DNA of 6,768 bases from Thermoanaerobaculia bacterium (GTDB taxonomy: Bacteria; Acidobacteriota; Thermoanaerobaculia; Multivoradales; JAHEKO01). Where the stretch lies: positions 1 through 6,768 of the forward strand of contig JARFQS010000318.1 in NCBI GenBank assembly GCA_029287645.1. The letters run 5' to 3'. A model generated the notes under the pieces. It ran no database searches and was not told where the DNA came from. It worked only from the letters and a program-made list of their open reading frames with translations. A program made the position numbers and the translations under genes. Numbering within the stretch: position 1 is the stretch's first letter; each line of letters begins with the position of its first letter. This document shows, piece by piece, positions 5,469-6,768 of this stretch.

Positions 5469-6560
5469 ATGATCGAAAGCAGAATGTGGGTTGGAAACCG
5501 TTTCGCTGGGAACAGACTTCGAGCCTTGGTTGTCCTCGGTCCGATAGCGCTGCTCGGAGTGACTTCTTGCGGTGGACCCTCGGGTCACCCGAGCGAGTCC
5601 ACTGCACCCGAGAGAGGAGCCCACGAGTCACGGGACTCCGGAGGAGAGGCTGTGGCTTCCAGCGGTAGCGCTCGATTCGAGTCCGCGCTGGAGGAAGCCG
5701 CTGGCGATCCGGGGAAGCGCAACGGACTCCATCTACTGGCCGACTGCAGAGGTGAGCCGAACTGGCGCTCGGTGGAGGTCTTCGAGAATGGGGTGGCCGT
5801 TTGGGGTGGCGAGCTACAGTTCCAGTTGACCGAATCAGAGATCACACGGCTGCTGCGGCAACTCCTGGCTGCAGATTTCGCTTTGCTGCCCGACCGCTAC
5901 GGTGGCATTGCAGAGCCGGACAGGATGCAGGCGAACAGCGCCCGCTCCGTAGTCTGCTCGCTGAGTGTCGCGGTGGCAGGTGCCGAGAAAGCAGTGCTCC
6001 AGATCAATCGAGGTGAACAGTCCGAATCGTTCGCCCGCCTGGTGAACGATCTCCTGGATTCCTGCGAGGAGCCGGCTGCCGATGGCGTTGGAGCAGAGAG
6101 CCTCTTGGAAGGTCTGGACAAGGTTGCGTCGGGCGAGCTCGACCCTGCCGTCTTCGAGCTGCACTTTCAGCGACTTTCCGAGGGGGCGGCGTCCGAAGAG
6201 CAAGGGCTCATCCTCGGGGTCAGAGGCTCGACGGCTGCAACGAGGCTTCGCGACCCGGCAGGTGGGTATTCGGAGCCGAGTCAGCTCGAGCTGACGCCGG
6301 CCGAGGTGTCCGAGCTGGCGTGGCAGCTGGCTGACAACGACCCGAGCCGTTTCCCCAAGAACATCTGGGCCGCGAGCTACAGGGAGTTGAGCATTCGAGT
6401 GCTGAACCACGAATTGTCGATGGTGGCAAGGCCCTACAAAGGAGTCGACGAGGAGACCCACGGCGAGCTCCAGCAAGACTTCGACGCCACCATCGAGCTC
6501 CTCGAATCCCTGCACGAGCGTGTCCTGGAAGCCGGCAGCTCACAGGCCACTGACGCGTGA
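5469..6560 (+). CDS. Lipoprotein with two diverged copies of one domain, function unknown
   Basis: 363 residues from the ATG at 5469. An Arg-containing n-region and hydrophobic stretch 'ALVVLGPIALLG' end in lipobox V-T-S-C34, so Cys34 should be lipidated after signal peptidase II cleavage. A Ser/Glu/Gly-rich tether (35-75) follows. Domain one (about 87-201) and domain two (about 246-352) align to each other. 'LTESEITRLLRQLLAADFALLP' in the first matches 'LTPAEVSELAWQLADNDPSRFP' in the second without gaps. A downstream strand 'LSVAV' matches 'LSIRV', and a closing helix 'LVNDLLDSCEE' matches 'TIELLESLHER'. The pattern of domain one (dG-x-V-x-W-x-G, then an E-rich helix, DF-x-x-L-PD-x-Y) loosely recalls DUF6438-type domains; that is from memory. 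Start alternatives are a TTG at 5442 and an ATG at 5484; there is no Shine-Dalgarno, but an extended -10 lies just upstream. It diverges from the secreted-protein gene. No enzymatic motif was seen. Confidence 0.85.
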   Translation: MIESRMWVGNRFAGNRLRALVVLGPIALLGVTSCGGPSGHPSESTAPERGAHESRDSGGEAVASSGSARFESALEEAAGDPGKRNGLHLLADCRGEPNWRSVEVFENGVAVWGGELQFQLTESEITRLLRQLLAADFALLPDRYGGIAEPDRMQANSARSVVCSLSVAVAGAEKAVLQINRGEQSESFARLVNDLLDSCEEPAADGVGAESLLEGLDKVASGELDPAVFELHFQRLSEGAASEEQGLILGVRGSTAATRLRDPAGGYSEPSQLELTPAEVSELAWQLADNDPSRFPKNIWAASYRELSIRVLNHELSMVARPYKGVDEETHGELQQDFDATIELLESLHERVLEAGSSQATDA

Positions 6561-6611
6561 GCGAAATCGCCTTGAAGACCTGAGCCCTGCGTGACAACCA
6601 GCGATGGTGCG

Positions 6612-6688
6612 GGGTCCGACGTGGGGCCCCCAGGGGGCTATCCTCCCTTCCGCTGCAAGAACCCCCTGGAGGTCCCCACGCCGAACCC
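6612..6688. repeat. Long imperfect inverted repeat (23 bp paired, 24-nt loop)
   Basis: Left arm 6612-6637 pairs with right arm 6662-6688 through 23 base pairs, with three mismatches and one bulged T at 6673; the inner six pairs and a central seven-pair block are perfect. The loop is 6638-6661. It begins about 50 bp after the lipoprotein stop, so it could end or stabilise that transcript, but neither strand has a following T tract. Alternatively it is a dispersed palindromic element. Only one copy is visible here. Confidence 0.75.
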
Positions 6689-6722
6689 TTGGAGCCGCTG
6701 TAGGTCCCCTGCTGAGCTGTTA

Positions 6723-6768
6723 CCCCTACGCCCCTATGCCCTAGTGCTCCATTGCCCCATTGCCCCAC
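6723..6768. repeat. 8-bp tandem repeat (CCCCATTG-like), running off the right edge
   Basis: Six units start exactly every 8 bp: CCCCTACG, CCCCTATG, CCCTAGTG, CTCCATTG, CCCCATTG, then CCCCAC cut by the edge. Units become more regular toward the right, suggesting the array continues past the window. The minus strand has G-runs at each unit. No coding role is likely, because the 8-bp unit shifts frame. Confidence 0.75.

Noticed and set aside
5835..6515. A 226-codon minus-strand frame antisense to the lipoprotein
   Set aside because: The plus-strand frame has a lipobox, signal sequence and an internal duplication; the antisense frame has no comparable signal and no ribosome-binding site that I could see.
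6220..6768. A 182-codon minus-strand frame starting in the 8-bp repeat (MGQWGNG...)
   Set aside because: It crosses the tandem repeat and inverted repeat and then runs antisense to the lipoprotein gene. Its composition (Arg/Pro/Ser/Gly) is that of a GC-rich shadow frame, with no domain.

Overview
The window is GC-rich, gene-dense bacterial chromosome. It encodes an OmpW-type outer-membrane barrel and a diderm-style lipoprotein, so the host has an outer membrane. A Hanks-type Ser/Thr kinase with an N-terminal P-loop ATPase, together with a secreted protein ending in a C-terminal 'DGFESGDTTSW' motif, recalls Acidobacteriota (Thermoanaerobaculia-like), Myxococcota or some Gammaproteobacteria. 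The phylum is an inference from memory of such proteins, not something shown by the DNA.

Layout: (1) 1-665, minus strand, an OmpW-like porin gene cut by the left edge and lacking only its last strand or so. A possible 31-codon upstream ORF (668-763) with a strong Shine-Dalgarno ends exactly at its start region. (2) 847-2799, minus strand, a soluble STAND-like ATPase fused in front of a complete Ser/Thr kinase. (3) 2800-3042, a divergent promoter region with a near-consensus sigma-54 promoter pointing right. (4) 3043-3414, plus strand, a single-domain STAS protein whose canonical phospho-acceptor serine is missing. (5) 3402-3426, a perfect hairpin spanning the STAS stop codon, with a T-rich tract on the minus strand that makes it a terminator for the convergent gene. 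(6) 3485-5230, minus strand, a large cysteine-rich secreted protein. (7) 5231-5468, a second divergent promoter region. (8) 5469-6560, plus strand, a lipoprotein built from two diverged copies of one domain, probably translated from a nearly leaderless mRNA. (9) 6561-6768, non-coding, with a long imperfect inverted repeat and an 8-bp tandem repeat running off the right edge.

The most coherent candidate system is the divergent pair of ATPase-kinase and STAS protein, with the kinase co-oriented with the porin. One reading is a cytoplasmic NTP-gated kinase acting on a regulatory circuit that reaches the envelope. No cognate sigma factor, RsbW-type kinase or phosphatase is present in the window, so the link rests on adjacency. 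The secreted protein and the lipoprotein are divergent envelope or extracellular proteins with no evident mechanistic tie to the kinase.
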